A stretch of 55,973 nt of DNA from an uncultured Actinomycetes bacterium (GTDB lineage Bacteria; Actinomycetota; Thermoleophilia; Solirubrobacterales; 70-9). Positions 24,810-33,354 of the stretch are shown piece by piece. The DNA lies in contig CAMLQY010000012.1 of NCBI GenBank assembly GCA_946482365.1, forward strand, positions 1 through 55,973. The letters run 5' to 3'. Made by a program: the position numbers and the translations under genes. The stretch's first letter is position 1. The number at the start of each line of letters is the position of its first letter. The notes below the pieces were generated by a model. That model was not told the DNA's origin. It did not search any database and was given only the letters and a program-made list of their open reading frames with translations.

Positions 24810-26232
24810 GGGGCTTGCCGTCGGAGGCTATCCGGGCGGCGCCGAGGAGCTCCTCCACGCTCTCGCGCAGGTAGGCGGAGATGCCTTCGAGCTCGGGCAT
24901 CGAGTCGCGGTCGGCCAGCAGGCCGAAGTTGACCTGGCCGTTGTAGCTGATGATCGCGATCGCCAGGGCGTGGCGGCGAGCGAGGAAGCCGATCGGGAAG
25001 ACGCCCTCGAGTTCCCGCCCGAGGATGTAGAAGGGGATCTGGGGGCCGGGGAAGTTGGTGACCAGCAGGTTGAAGAGCCGGGTGGAGAAGTTGACCGCCG
25101 CCGTCGGCAGCAGCAGAAGCGGCGGCGCGAAATCGCGGAACCAGTCGTTGAGGCCCCAGATCGCTTCTGCTCCCAGCGGCTGCTTGGAAGACTTCAGGGC
25201 CTCCATCTCCGCGTGGACGGCGCGAAGTCGCTCGACCGGATCGGCGACGCCGACCGGCAGCGGACCGCGCATCGCAGTCAGCCGGTTGCCCAGCTCGCCC
25301 TGCTCGTTTTCGGTGCGGATCGAGACCGGGACCAGCGCCTTCAGCTCCATGCCGTCGACCGGCACCTCGCGATCGTGCAGCCAGCTCCGCAACGCGCCGG
25401 CCGTGGCCGAGAGGATGACGTCGTTGACGGTGACGTCGTATGTGTTCTTGACCAGCTTGAAGTCGTCGAGCGTGAAGCCCGCCCAGGAGAAGCTCCTGGC
25501 GGGGCCGATCTCGACGTTGAGCGGCACCTTTGGCGCCCGTCTGATCAGGTTCCAGGTGACCTCCCAGAGGCCGATGACACCGTCCATTGCGCGTTTCCCC
25601 GCCCGCCCCGGCCGGCGCACGGCGCCGCCGAGCCAACGCGCCATCCGCCGCGCGGTTTCCCAGACGCCGCTGAAAGCGCGGGCGACTAGCGCGGCCGAGG
25701 AGGGCGGCTGGTGCGGGCTCCAGGGCTCCTCTGTCCGGGCCGGCTCCGCCCGCGGCTCGACGTCGAAGAGGAGGGTGCCGATGTCCACCGCCGAGAAGCC
25801 GTCGGCGAGCGCGTGATGGGTCTTGTAGACGATCGAGAAGCGGTCGTCCTCGAAGCCCTCCACCAGCACCAGCTCCCAGAGCGGGCGGGAGCGGTCGAGG
25901 GGCGGCGAGAGGACTTCACCGACGAGGTCGTGGAACTGGGTGTCGTCGCCGGGAGGCGGCAGGCTCACCCGGCGAAGGTGGTTGGCGAGGTCGAAGTCCG
26001 GGTCGTCGACCCAGAAGGGCGTGCCCAGGCTCAGAGGGGGAACGGCTAGCCGCTGGCGCAGCCGCGGCAGCAGGTGGACGCGGCTGCGGATATGGGTGAC
26101 GAAGTCCTCATGGCTGGGCGGCCTCCCCCCGCACATCAGCACCGCGCCGATCGCCATGTGGCCGTTCGACCTCTCGTTGGCCAGGAACGACGCGTCGAAC
26201 GAGGTCAGCCTGTCCATATGGCGTTGGGCCAC
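24742..26232 (-). CDS. WS/DGAT family acyltransferase (wax ester synthase / diacylglycerol acyltransferase)
   Basis: A 496-residue acyltransferase that uses acyl-CoA to esterify fatty alcohols or diacylglycerol for storage lipid. The catalytic HHxxxDG motif is KTHHALADGFSAVD near residue 140. The conserved NDVILSATAGALR and PVSIRTENEQGELGNRL blocks, and a late NFPGPQIPFY segment, fit the family. The GTG at 26232 has an AGGAG site. It is placed between smc and ftsY, interrupting an otherwise conserved order, and overlaps ftsY by 68 bases. Confidence 0.93.
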   Translation of the reverse strand: MAQRHMDRLTSFDASFLANERSNGHMAIGAVLMCGGRPPSHEDFVTHIRSRVHLLPRLRQRLAVPPLSLGTPFWVDDPDFDLANHLRRVSLPPPGDDTQFHDLVGEVLSPPLDRSRPLWELVLVEGFEDDRFSIVYKTHHALADGFSAVDIGTLLFDVEPRAEPARTEEPWSPHQPPSSAALVARAFSGVWETARRMARWLGGAVRRPGRAGKRAMDGVIGLWEVTWNLIRRAPKVPLNVEIGPARSFSWAGFTLDDFKLVKNTYDVTVNDVILSATAGALRSWLHDREVPVDGMELKALVPVSIRTENEQGELGNRLTAMRGPLPVGVADPVERLRAVHAEMEALKSSKQPLGAEAIWGLNDWFRDFAPPLLLLPTAAVNFSTRLFNLLVTNFPGPQIPFYILGRELEGVFPIGFLARRHALAIAIISYNGQVNFGLLADRDSMPELEGISAYLRESVEELLGAARIASDGKPHGDELAGDTQPRFARERERLGG

Positions 26233-26313
26233 CGGTTCTCCTTTCGTGCCGCAAAACGAGCGTAGCGCGGCCGGCTCGTCGGAAACTTTTTGTTTCTTTA
26301 AGAGCTGACCGGA

Positions 26314-28782
26314 CTACGCTGCTTCGGCCGAGCCCGGACGAGGGGTCGCCGGCTGCTCGCCGATCAGGCCGGGGGACGCGGGCGCGTCGCTCTCGCCCTC
26401 CTCCTCCGCGAGGCCGGCGAAAGGCGGCGGGGCCGGTGCTTCGGACCGCGGCTCCTCGCCTCCCCCGTCCTCTCCCTCGGCGACTTCGCGCGGCAGCTTC
26501 CGCGAAACGACCTTGGTCACGCCGTCGCCGCCCATGCTGACCCCGTAGAGGACATCGGCGGCGTCCATCGTGCGTTTCTGGTGGGTGACGATGACGAACT
26601 GGGCGCGGTCGGAGAAGCGGCGGATCAGCTGCAGGAAGCGGTCGATGTTGGCGTCGTCGAGCGCCGCCTCGACCTCGTCGAGGATGTAGAAGGGGCAGGG
26701 ACGGGCGAGGAAGACGGCGAAGACGAAGGCGATCGCGACCAGCGACTTCTCGCCGCCTGAGAGCAGCGAGAGCTTGCGGGTCGACTTGCCGGCGGGGGTG
26801 ACCTCGATCTCGACGCCGAGCTCGTCACGTTCTTCCTCTGCCTCGTCCTCTTCCCCACCCTCCGATTCCGGCGCCTCCTCGTCCGCCGCGGCATCGCGCA
26901 CCGGGCGCAGGCTGACCCGGCGCAGGGCGCCGCGACCGCCGGGGAAGAGGTGCTCGACCATCTCCTCGAAGTTCTTCGCCGTCGCCTCGAAGGTCTGCTC
27001 GAAGGCGCGCTCTATCTCACGGTCGATGTCGCGGATCAGCGTCTCCAGCTCGCGCATCCCGCGCTCGGTGTCCTCGCGCTGGGCCTGCAGCGACTCGACG
27101 TGCTCGCGCGCCTCCTCGTACTCGCGCTCGGCCAGCGGGTTGACCGGCCCGATCTGGGCGCGGCGGCGCTCCAGGCGCTCGAGCCGGCGGTCGATGTCCG
27201 CCCTCTCCTCCTCGCTCAGGGCCTGCTCCGCGGCCTCGACCTCCTCGCCCAGCCGCTCGGCGATCGAGGCCAGCTCCTTCGCCGCCTCAGCACGCCGGTC
27301 GCCGAGGTGCGCCGCCTCGACCTCGACCTCGGTGAGGCGGTCGGAGGCGGCGCTCATCTCGGCCTGCAGCTCGTACTCGCGCTGGGAGCAGGCGCGCATC
27401 TCCTCGGCGATCTCGTCGCCGTCGTCCTCGCCGCCGACGACCCGCTGCTCGATCCGCTCGACCCGGGCGCGGATCGCGGTCTCCGCGGCGGTCGCGGCGG
27501 CGGCCGCGGCGCGAACGTCCTCGAGCAGCTCCTCGCCCACCGCGAGCCGCTTGCGCAGCTGCTCGCGGTGGCGCTCACCGAGCAGGCCCTCCGCCCGCCG
27601 GGCGTGGCGCGAAGCGCGCTCGGCACCGTTGCGAACCGCACCGAGGGCCGCCTCGCGGGCGCTCTCGCCCGCCTCGGCGGAGCGGGCCCGCTGCAGCCCC
27701 TCGCCAGCGGCCGAGAGACCGGCCTCGATCTCCCCCAGCTCCTCCTCGAGCTTGCGCGCGCGCTCGCCCGGTGCGGCGCCGTCGCCGACGTCGAGGGTCA
27801 GGGGGCCGAGCTCGGTCCGCAGGGCCTCCAGCCCCGCTGCGAGCTCGCCCTCGCGGCCCGCCAGGCTCGCGGCGCGCACGGCGACCCGCTGCTGCTCGCC
27901 GCGCAGCTTGGTCAGCACCCCCCAGGCCTGGGTGCGCTCGCGGTCGCGGGCGGCGAAGCGCTCCTCGGCCGCCCGCCGCTTGCCGCTCACCTCGGTCAGC
28001 TGCGCCTCCAGCTTCGCCCGCTGCGCCCGAGCCTCCTGTGCCGCCTTTTCGGCGGCGGCGGCGCGGTCGGCGCCGAAGCGAAGCTCCTCGGCGACGAGCC
28101 GGCCGCGCAGGCCCAGCTCCTCGCGCTCGATCCGGGCCCCGAGCTCCGCCGCCTGCGCCTGGCGCTTCAGCGGCCGCAGGCGCGCCCGTGCCTCGCGCTC
28201 GAGGTCGAGCGCCCGGTCGAGGTTGTCGCGCGCGGCGCGCAGCTTCAGCTCGGCCCGGCGGCGGCGCTTGCGGTGCTTACCGAGGCCGGCCGCCTCCTCG
28301 ATCAGCAGGCGCCGCTCGCGCGGCTTGGAGTGGACGATCGACTCGACCCGGCCCTGGCTGATCACCGAGTGCATCTCGCGACCGAGGTTGGCGTCGGAGA
28401 GCACCTCGGTGACGTCGACGAGGCGGCAGCGGGCGCCGTTGAGGCGGTAGCCACCGTCGCCCGAGCGGTCCAGCGTCCGCTTGATCGCGATCTCGGAGAG
28501 CTCGGTCGCGGCGCGCCCCTCGGAGTTATCGATCGTGACCTCGACTTCCGCCATGCGGCGCTGGCCGACCCCCTTGCCGCCGGCGGAGATCACGTCCTGC
28601 ATCGAGGCGCCGCGGATTGCGCCCGGGCTCTGCTCGCCGAGCGCCCACAGCACGGCGTCGGTGATGTTCGACTTGCCCGAGCCGTTGGGGCCGACGATCA
28701 CGCTGACGCCAGGGGAGAACTCGAGCTTCGCCCGCTCGGGGAACGACTTGAACCCCTTCATCTCTATCGATCTCAGATACAT
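26314..28782 (-). CDS. smc: SMC-family chromosome segregation ATPase, short and apparently lacking a hinge
   Basis: An 822-residue protein, against ~1150-1200 for bacterial SMC. The N-terminal head is intact with VGPNGSGKSNITDAV (residues ~31-45). The C-terminal head has the signature LSLLSGGEKSLVAIA, Walker B FYILDEVEAALDD and the D-loop. The middle (~170-560) is one Ala/Glu/Arg-rich coiled coil with no globular, glycine-containing hinge. An acidic loop of ~30 residues lies in the C-terminal head (DEEAPESEGGEEDEAEEER). The position between rnc and ftsY is the usual one for smc. No scpA or scpB is in the window. Confidence 0.88.
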   Translation of the reverse strand: MYLRSIEMKGFKSFPERAKLEFSPGVSVIVGPNGSGKSNITDAVLWALGEQSPGAIRGASMQDVISAGGKGVGQRRMAEVEVTIDNSEGRAATELSEIAIKRTLDRSGDGGYRLNGARCRLVDVTEVLSDANLGREMHSVISQGRVESIVHSKPRERRLLIEEAAGLGKHRKRRRRAELKLRAARDNLDRALDLEREARARLRPLKRQAQAAELGARIEREELGLRGRLVAEELRFGADRAAAAEKAAQEARAQRAKLEAQLTEVSGKRRAAEERFAARDRERTQAWGVLTKLRGEQQRVAVRAASLAGREGELAAGLEALRTELGPLTLDVGDGAAPGERARKLEEELGEIEAGLSAAGEGLQRARSAEAGESAREAALGAVRNGAERASRHARRAEGLLGERHREQLRKRLAVGEELLEDVRAAAAAATAAETAIRARVERIEQRVVGGEDDGDEIAEEMRACSQREYELQAEMSAASDRLTEVEVEAAHLGDRRAEAAKELASIAERLGEEVEAAEQALSEEERADIDRRLERLERRRAQIGPVNPLAEREYEEAREHVESLQAQREDTERGMRELETLIRDIDREIERAFEQTFEATAKNFEEMVEHLFPGGRGALRRVSLRPVRDAAADEEAPESEGGEEDEAEEERDELGVEIEVTPAGKSTRKLSLLSGGEKSLVAIAFVFAVFLARPCPFYILDEVEAALDDANIDRFLQLIRRFSDRAQFVIVTHQKRTMDAADVLYGVSMGGDGVTKVVSRKLPREVAEGEDGGGEEPRSEAPAPPPFAGLAEEEGESDAPASPGLIGEQPATPRPGSAEAA

Positions 28783-28846
28783 GTGCCCTGGTCCCTCGTC
28801 CCCGGAGCCCTAAGGCTCTCTTCTCGGTCGGACGCGATGCCCACCC

Positions 28847-29518
28847 TCAACCGCCGAGGCGCTTCAGCGCCTGCTCGGCCGCGGCCTGCTCGGCCACCTT
28901 CTTGCTCCGGCCGACCCCTTCGCCGACCCGCTCGGAGTCGACCACCGCCGCGACCTCGAACTTGCGGCGGTGCGGTGGGCCGGATTCGCCGGTCACCTCG
29001 TAGCTTACGTTCGCGCGCCGGCGGGCGAGCAGCTCCTGCAGGGCGGACTTGAAGTCGATCCTGTGCTCCGCCGCGTGCTCGATCCGCGGCTCGAAGGCGG
29101 CCGCGACCGCGTCGGCGACCGGCCCGAAGCCGAAGGCGAGGAAGCAGGCCCCGATCAGCGCCTCGGTCGCCTCGGGCAGCGGCCTCTCGCCGCTGAGCAG
29201 GACCTCGGCGGGGATCCCCACCTGAAGCTCCTCGGGCTCCACCTCGCGCAGCAGCTCGGGAACGCCCAGCTCGCGGCCCACCTCGGCGCAGGAGACGCCG
29301 CTCACCGCCTGGTTGTGGATCTTGGTCAGTTCCCCCGCGTCCTCCCCCGGGAAGCGCTCGACCAGGTCGCGGGCGACGGCGAGGGCGAGCACGCTGTCGC
29401 CGAGGTAGGCGAGGCGCTCGTAGGACTCGCTCCGCTCCAGGGTCCAGGAGGAGTGGGTCAGCGCCTGACGGCGCAGGTCCCCAGGCAGGTCGTGGATCAG
29501 TTCCGCGAGCGTACTCAC
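28847..29518 (-). CDS. rnc: Ribonuclease III
   Basis: A 223-residue dsRNA endonuclease for rRNA and mRNA processing. The catalytic signature ERLAYLGDSVLALAVA, with essential glutamate and aspartate, lies near residues 34-49, and the second acidic cluster EATEALIGACFLA near 115-127. A C-terminal dsRNA-binding domain (residues ~150-222) ends with KKVAEQAAAEQALKRLG. The GTG at 29518 overlaps the acpP stop. The acpP-rnc-smc-ftsY order is classical. Confidence 0.96.
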   Translation of the reverse strand: MSTLAELIHDLPGDLRRQALTHSSWTLERSESYERLAYLGDSVLALAVARDLVERFPGEDAGELTKIHNQAVSGVSCAEVGRELGVPELLREVEPEELQVGIPAEVLLSGERPLPEATEALIGACFLAFGFGPVADAVAAAFEPRIEHAAEHRIDFKSALQELLARRRANVSYEVTGESGPPHRRKFEVAAVVDSERVGEGVGRSKKVAEQAAAEQALKRLGG

Positions 29519-29760
29519 GCCGGCGCGTGCTCGAGCACGAACTCGACCGCGTCGCCGACCGTGGCGATCCTGGCCGCCTGCTCCTCGGAAACGGAGATCC
29601 CGTAGGTGTCCTCGAGCTCCATCACCAGCTCGTAGAGGTCGAGCGAATCGGCGTCGAGGTCCTCCTTGAAGCGGGTCCCCTCGGCAATCCCGGCGGCGTC
29701 GACTTCGAGCTCCTCGGCGAGGTGCTCGCGCACCAGGGTGAGGACTTCCTCCCGGGTCAT
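29515..29760 (-). CDS. acpP: Acyl carrier protein
   Basis: An 81-residue acidic four-helix carrier of growing fatty acyl chains. The phosphopantetheine attachment serine lies in DADSLDLYELVMELED near residue 39. Length and the adjacent plsX and rnc genes fit the primary type II fatty acid synthase ACP, although no fab genes are in view. ATG at 29760; its stop overlaps the rnc start (GTGA). Confidence 0.97.
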   Translation of the reverse strand: MTREEVLTLVREHLAEELEVDAAGIAEGTRFKEDLDADSLDLYELVMELEDTYGISVSEEQAARIATVGDAVEFVLEHAPA

Positions 29761-29773
29761 CTACACCTTCCTA

Positions 29774-30793
29774 TCACGCGTCGCCCTCGGCATCGCGCTC
29801 GCCGGCGAGCGCGCCCCGGCCGCCGCCGCCCTCGCGCAGCAGCGCCGCGGTGCGGCCGACCGCGTCAACCTCGACGCAGCGGGCCGCGAGCCGGACCGCG
29901 TTGGCGATTCCCTCGGCCCCCGAGCTGCCGTGGCCGACCACGGCGACCCCCCTCAGCCCGAGCAGGATCGCGCCGCCGGTGGTGTCGGGGTGCAGCTCAC
30001 GGCGCAGGCCGCCGAGAGCCGGGCGCATCAGCAGCCCCCCCAGCGCGGCGAGGGGGTTGGAGCGAGCCGCGTCGCGGATCGCCGCAGTGACGGTCTTCGC
30101 CGTCCCCTCCATCAGCTTCAGCGAGACGTTGCCGGTGAAGCCGTCGGTGACGACGACGTCCGCCCCCCCGGTCGGGAGGTCGCGCCCCTCGACGTTGCCG
30201 GCGAAGCGGATGCCCTCGACTCCGGTGAGGATCCGGTTGGCCTCGGCGACCTCCTCGCGGCCCTTGCCGGCCTCCTCGCCGACCGAGAGCAGGCCGACGC
30301 GCGGGCTCTCGACGCCGAGCACGGCCTCGCTGAAGGCGGCGCCGAGGAAAGCGAACTGGACCAGGTGCTGGGCGCGCACCTCGACGTTGGCGCCGACGTC
30401 GAGGAAGAGCACCGGCTTGCCGGGGACAGGGAGCCGCACGGCGAGCGCCGGCCGCTGCACGCCCTTCAGCCGCCGCAGGCCGAAGGTTGCTGCCGCCATG
30501 GTCGCGCCGGTGGAGCCGGGGCTGGCCATCGCCTCGGCCCGGCCCTCGGCGACGTCGGCGACCGCGCGCACGACCGAGGCCTCCTTCTTGGCGCGAACCG
30601 CGGCGACGGGGTCCTCGTTGCCGACCCATTCCGAGGTCGGGACGACCTCGACACCCTCGACGCCGTCGAGCCGGAGCTCCCCGGGTGGGCCGAAGACCCG
30701 CAGCCGGATGCCGTCGGCGGCGGCCAGGCGCGCGCCCTCGGCGAGCACGCCGAAGCCCTGCTCGGCCCCGAAGCCGTCGAGGGCCACGGTCAC
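29774..30793 (-). CDS. plsX: Phosphate acyltransferase PlsX
   Basis: A ~339-residue enzyme that converts acyl-ACP to acyl phosphate, the first step of phosphatidate synthesis in most Gram-positive bacteria. Conserved blocks include VTVALDGFG at the N-terminus, ASPGSTGATMAAA, FLDVGANVEVRAQHL and VVTDGFTGNVSLKLMEG. I place the start at the GTG at 30793 before VTVALDG; TTG at 30805 is possible. The run rpmF-plsX-acpP-rnc is a standard lipid/ribosome cluster. Confidence 0.95.
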   Translation of the reverse strand: MTVALDGFGAEQGFGVLAEGARLAAADGIRLRVFGPPGELRLDGVEGVEVVPTSEWVGNEDPVAAVRAKKEASVVRAVADVAEGRAEAMASPGSTGATMAAATFGLRRLKGVQRPALAVRLPVPGKPVLFLDVGANVEVRAQHLVQFAFLGAAFSEAVLGVESPRVGLLSVGEEAGKGREEVAEANRILTGVEGIRFAGNVEGRDLPTGGADVVVTDGFTGNVSLKLMEGTAKTVTAAIRDAARSNPLAALGGLLMRPALGGLRRELHPDTTGGAILLGLRGVAVVGHGSSGAEGIANAVRLAARCVEVDAVGRTAALLREGGGGRGALAGERDAEGDA

Positions 30794-30810
30794 ACCGCGC
30801 CCCAAGAGCG

Positions 30811-31023
30811 CTACTCCGAGTCGGTGGGCGTCGCCGAGGGCTCGGCGATCGGGTGCTTGATCACCTCACGCCCCGCGTAAGTCCCACAGGTGGGACAGAC
30901 GCGATGCGGCAGCCGCGGGCTGTGGCAGCGGGGGCAGCGGCTGAGCGGGGCCTTGCCGGCCTTGTGGTTGGCGCGGCGCTTGTCGCGGCGGGTGCTCGAG
31001 GTTCTCTTCTTCGGGACTGCCAT
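30811..31023 (-). CDS. rpmF: Ribosomal protein L32 (zinc-binding form)
   Basis: A 70-residue L32 of the 50S subunit. The N-terminus MAVPKKRTSSTRRDKRRANH is typical, and four cysteines (CPRC and CPTC) form the zinc site of the C+ form. The ATG at 31023 follows a TACCAT box by 9 bases. The palindromic repeat C begins just upstream of this promoter. The usual DUF177 partner gene is not directly upstream; it lies divergently beyond a methyltransferase gene. Confidence 0.96.
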   Translation of the reverse strand: MAVPKKRTSSTRRDKRRANHKAGKAPLSRCPRCHSPRLPHRVCPTCGTYAGREVIKHPIAEPSATPTDSE

Positions 31024-31032
31024 GAGCGGGGC

Positions 31033-31038
31033 ATGGTA
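31033..31038 (-). promoter_or_regulatory. -10-like TACCAT box of rpmF
   Basis: The box ends 9 bases before the rpmF ATG, so the message would be nearly leaderless. The expected -35 position falls inside palindromic repeat C. Confidence 0.4.
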
Positions 31039-31047
31039 GCGGGTTGG

Positions 31048-31134
31048 CGCGCGGGTCCTGTCGCGGGGTGAGGGGGGCACTGCGGGCGGGCCACGGTCCG
31101 TCCTCGACCCCCCTCACCCCACGCCACCCGCGCG
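31048..31134 (-). repeat. Palindromic repeat C, copy 1 (87 nt)
   Basis: Outer arms CGCGCGGGT / ACCCGCGCG and a 14-bp inner stem flank a ~30-base central segment GTCGAGGACGGACC...CAGTG that is identical in all three copies. It is inverted relative to the copies at 35553 and 45072. It fits between the methyltransferase stop (7 bases away) and the rpmF promoter. Confidence 0.9.
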
Positions 31135-31141
31135 AGAAGCG

Positions 31142-31639
31142 CTACTCGTAAACCGCTCTGACCACGAAGAGACCATCAGCCTCCCAGGTGACCTCCCCAC
31201 CCGACCAGGCCTGGAGCTTCTTGAGCTTCTCCTCCTCGAAGGCGTCGCCTATTACGAGGGCGCGGGAGTGCTCTTTTACCCGGCGGCAGAGGGCTTCTAG
31301 CTGGTCGTCGGTGAGGTCGCCGGTCGAGAGGACGGAGATGACGAGGTCCCAGGGGCCGTCGGGCAATGGGTCCTCCATGCGGGCGAGCTGGACGTCGTCG
31401 TAGGTCTGGCGGGCGCGGAAGACCATGTCGGGACTGGAGTCGAGGCCGACGACCCAGGCGTCGGGGTGGGCCTCGATCAGGCGGCGGGTCGTCTCTCCCG
31501 TGCCCATCCCGAGCTCGAGCACCCGCTCGGGCGGGAACGGGATCGCCGCGATCGCCTGTTCCTGCAGCTCGTCGTAGCGCGGCACCTGCGAGCGGATCCG
31601 CTCCAGGTAGACCTCGGGTGTCCAGTCGAATTCGCCCAT
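31142..31639 (-). CDS. Class I SAM-dependent methyltransferase
   Basis: A 165-residue Rossmann-fold methyltransferase. The SAM-binding motif I is VLELGMGTGETTRRL near residues 33-47, followed by the acidic motif II loop in VVGLDSSPDM and a motif IV segment in DLVISVLSTG. The substrate is not predictable. The ATG at 31639 is used because the sequence upstream of it is an inverted repeat with a TATA-like centre, not coding. It probably shares transcripts with rpmF downstream, separated by repeat C. Confidence 0.82.
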   Translation of the reverse strand: MGEFDWTPEVYLERIRSQVPRYDELQEQAIAAIPFPPERVLELGMGTGETTRRLIEAHPDAWVVGLDSSPDMVFRARQTYDDVQLARMEDPLPDGPWDLVISVLSTGDLTDDQLEALCRRVKEHSRALVIGDAFEEEKLKKLQAWSGGEVTWEADGLFVVRAVYE

Positions 31640-31660
31640 TCCGTAATCTCGTCGGAACGC

Positions 31661-31706
31661 TGACTTCGTCGTTAGCCGTGTATATGCACCGGAAACGACG
31701 AAGTCA
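31661..31706. promoter_or_regulatory. 13-bp inverted repeat around a TATA-like sequence in a divergent promoter region
   Basis: The arms TGACTTCGTCGTT and AACGACGAAGTCA are perfect complements separated by 20 bases that contain TATAT. The site lies between the methyltransferase (minus) and DUF177 (plus) starts. The layout suggests an operator over a promoter. Confidence 0.5.
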
Positions 31707-31748
31707 CCGAGGCAGACTCTAAGCCCCAACGGAAGCGGAGGAGAGCCC

Positions 31749-32273
31749 ATGGCGCAAGCGACGACGATCATCGACCTCGCACGGCTGTCCCTATCCCACG
31801 GCGAGGGTCGTCGGGTCGAGCTGCCGGTGCGCCTTGAGCCGCTGGAGCTCGGCGGCCAGACCTACGCCGTCGCGCCGGAATCGGTCCCGGTGCGGCTCGA
31901 GGTCTCCCGCCCCAGCGGCGGCTACGCCTTCCGCCTCCGGTTCCCGCTGCGGATCGAGGGCCCCTGCATGCGCTGCCTGGGAGATGCGGCGATGGAGATC
32001 GAGGTCGACGCGCGCGAGGTCGCCCACGAAGACACCGATGACGAGGAGCTGCGCAGCCCTTACGTAGAGGACGACGAGCTCGACCTGGGCCGCTGGGCCC
32101 ACGACGCCGCCGTCCTCGCCATCCCCACCCAGTTCCTCTGCCGCGAAGAGTGCGCCGGCCTCTGCCCGGTCTGCGGCGAGTCGCTGAACGACGTCGACCC
32201 CGAAGACCACAGGCACGAGCAAGCCCCCGACCCTCGCTGGGCCAAGCTCCAAGAGCTAAAGCTGGACGACTAA
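31749..32273 (+). CDS. DUF177 / YceD family protein
   Basis: A 174-residue member of the YceD family, linked in other bacteria to large-subunit rRNA accumulation and usually encoded next to rpmF. The CMRCLGDA block near residue 75 and the C-terminal CREECAGLCPVCGESLN cysteine cluster are family hallmarks and probably bind zinc. The ATG at 31749 lies close to a purine-rich GGAGGAGAG. Its stop overlaps that of the convergent SepIVA-like gene. Confidence 0.9.
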   Translation: MAQATTIIDLARLSLSHGEGRRVELPVRLEPLELGGQTYAVAPESVPVRLEVSRPSGGYAFRLRFPLRIEGPCMRCLGDAAMEIEVDAREVAHEDTDDEELRSPYVEDDELDLGRWAHDAAVLAIPTQFLCREECAGLCPVCGESLNDVDPEDHRHEQAPDPRWAKLQELKLDD

Positions 32274-32749
32274 GCCTGCTCGTCGAGCTCGGCTACGGGC
32301 TCCTCATCGCGCCCAGCCAAGCGGTCCCGCCCCCGCTGCACGGCGGCGAGGAACTTCTGCAGGTTGACCTCGAGCGTGTTGAGGATCTCGTCGGCGTAGT
32401 CCTCGGCGCCAAGCCGGATCTCGCGCTCGCGCGTGCGGGCGTCCTCGACGATCTCGTCGGCGGCCCGCTCGGCCTGCTTGGTGACCTCCTCGTCGGAGAT
32501 CAGGCGGGCCTGCTGCTCGCGGGCCTCGCGCACGATGCGCTCGGCCTCTCGCTTGGCCTCGGCCAACATCTCCTGCCGCTCCTTGACGATCCAGCGCGCC
32601 TGCTTGATCTCCTCGGGAATCGTCGCCCGCATCTGATCGAGCAGGTCGTAGATCTCCTCACGGTCGACGCGCACCTGGTCCGTGAGGGGCACGGGCCGGG
32701 CGTTGTGCACGACATCGTCGAGCTTGTCTATGAGAACGAGAACGTCCAT
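32270..32749 (-). CDS. Coiled-coil DivIVA-like protein (SepIVA-like)
   Basis: A 159-residue, highly charged coiled coil. The N-terminal DVLVLIDKLDDVVHNARPVPL block followed by a long Glu/Arg/Ala helix resembles mycobacterial SepIVA, a septum and cell-wall regulator that is also encoded beside a DUF177 gene and rnc. Here DUF177 is convergent and coaD lies upstream. There is no membrane segment. Because coiled coils give weak similarity, the name rests partly on neighbourhood. Confidence 0.75.
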   Translation of the reverse strand: MDVLVLIDKLDDVVHNARPVPLTDQVRVDREEIYDLLDQMRATIPEEIKQARWIVKERQEMLAEAKREAERIVREAREQQARLISDEEVTKQAERAADEIVEDARTREREIRLGAEDYADEILNTLEVNLQKFLAAVQRGRDRLAGRDEEPVAELDEQA

Positions 32750-32853
32750 CAGCAGGTCGTAAGCCTACGTGTAAGCGGCAACTTCGGTGAAGAAGCGGTT
32801 ATTTCCTCGGCTTTTTGCAAGCTCTCGCCCAACACCCCCCAACGCGGGAAAGC

Positions 32854-33354
32854 CTACCTGTCGCCCAGGCGCTGTGCCATCGCGCCCGCGACGGGGCCCG
32901 GGACGAGGTCGGAGACGTCGCCTCCGAAGGTCGCCATTTCCTTGACGCCGGTGGAGGAGAGGAAGCTGTACTGAGGCGAGGCGATCATGTAGATGCTCTC
33001 GATCCCGGGGTCGAGCTTGCGGTTGAGCTGTGCCATCTCGAACTCGTACTCGAAGTCGGAGATCGCGCGCAGGCCCTTGACGATCGCCTTGGCCTCCATT
33101 TCGCGCGCGAACTCGACCAACAGGTTGGAGAAGATCCGCACCTCGACGTTGGGGAGGGACGCCGTGGCCTCTTCGATGAAGGCCTGGCGCTCCTCGGCGG
33201 TGAAGAGCGTCTTCTCCTTGCGGATCGGGTTGTTGACGACCCCGACGACGACGCGCTCGAAGGCCGAGGCGCTGCGGGTGATGATGTCGAGGTGGCCGTT
33301 GGTCACCGGGTCATAGCTGCCGGGGCAGACCACCGTGCCGTCGCGCTGGGCCAT
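32854..33354 (-). CDS. coaD: Phosphopantetheine adenylyltransferase
   Basis: A 166-residue nucleotidyltransferase for the penultimate step of CoA synthesis, forming dephospho-CoA from 4'-phosphopantetheine and ATP. Motif PGSYDPVTNGHLDI contains the T/HxGH signature, and the C-terminal YSFLSSTGVKEMA nucleotide-binding motif (ISSTxV type) is present. ATG at 33354 overlaps the rsmD stop by one base (TGATG). Confidence 0.97.
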   Translation of the reverse strand: MAQRDGTVVCPGSYDPVTNGHLDIITRSASAFERVVVGVVNNPIRKEKTLFTAEERQAFIEEATASLPNVEVRIFSNLLVEFAREMEAKAIVKGLRAISDFEYEFEMAQLNRKLDPGIESIYMIASPQYSFLSSTGVKEMATFGGDVSDLVPGPVAGAMAQRLGDR

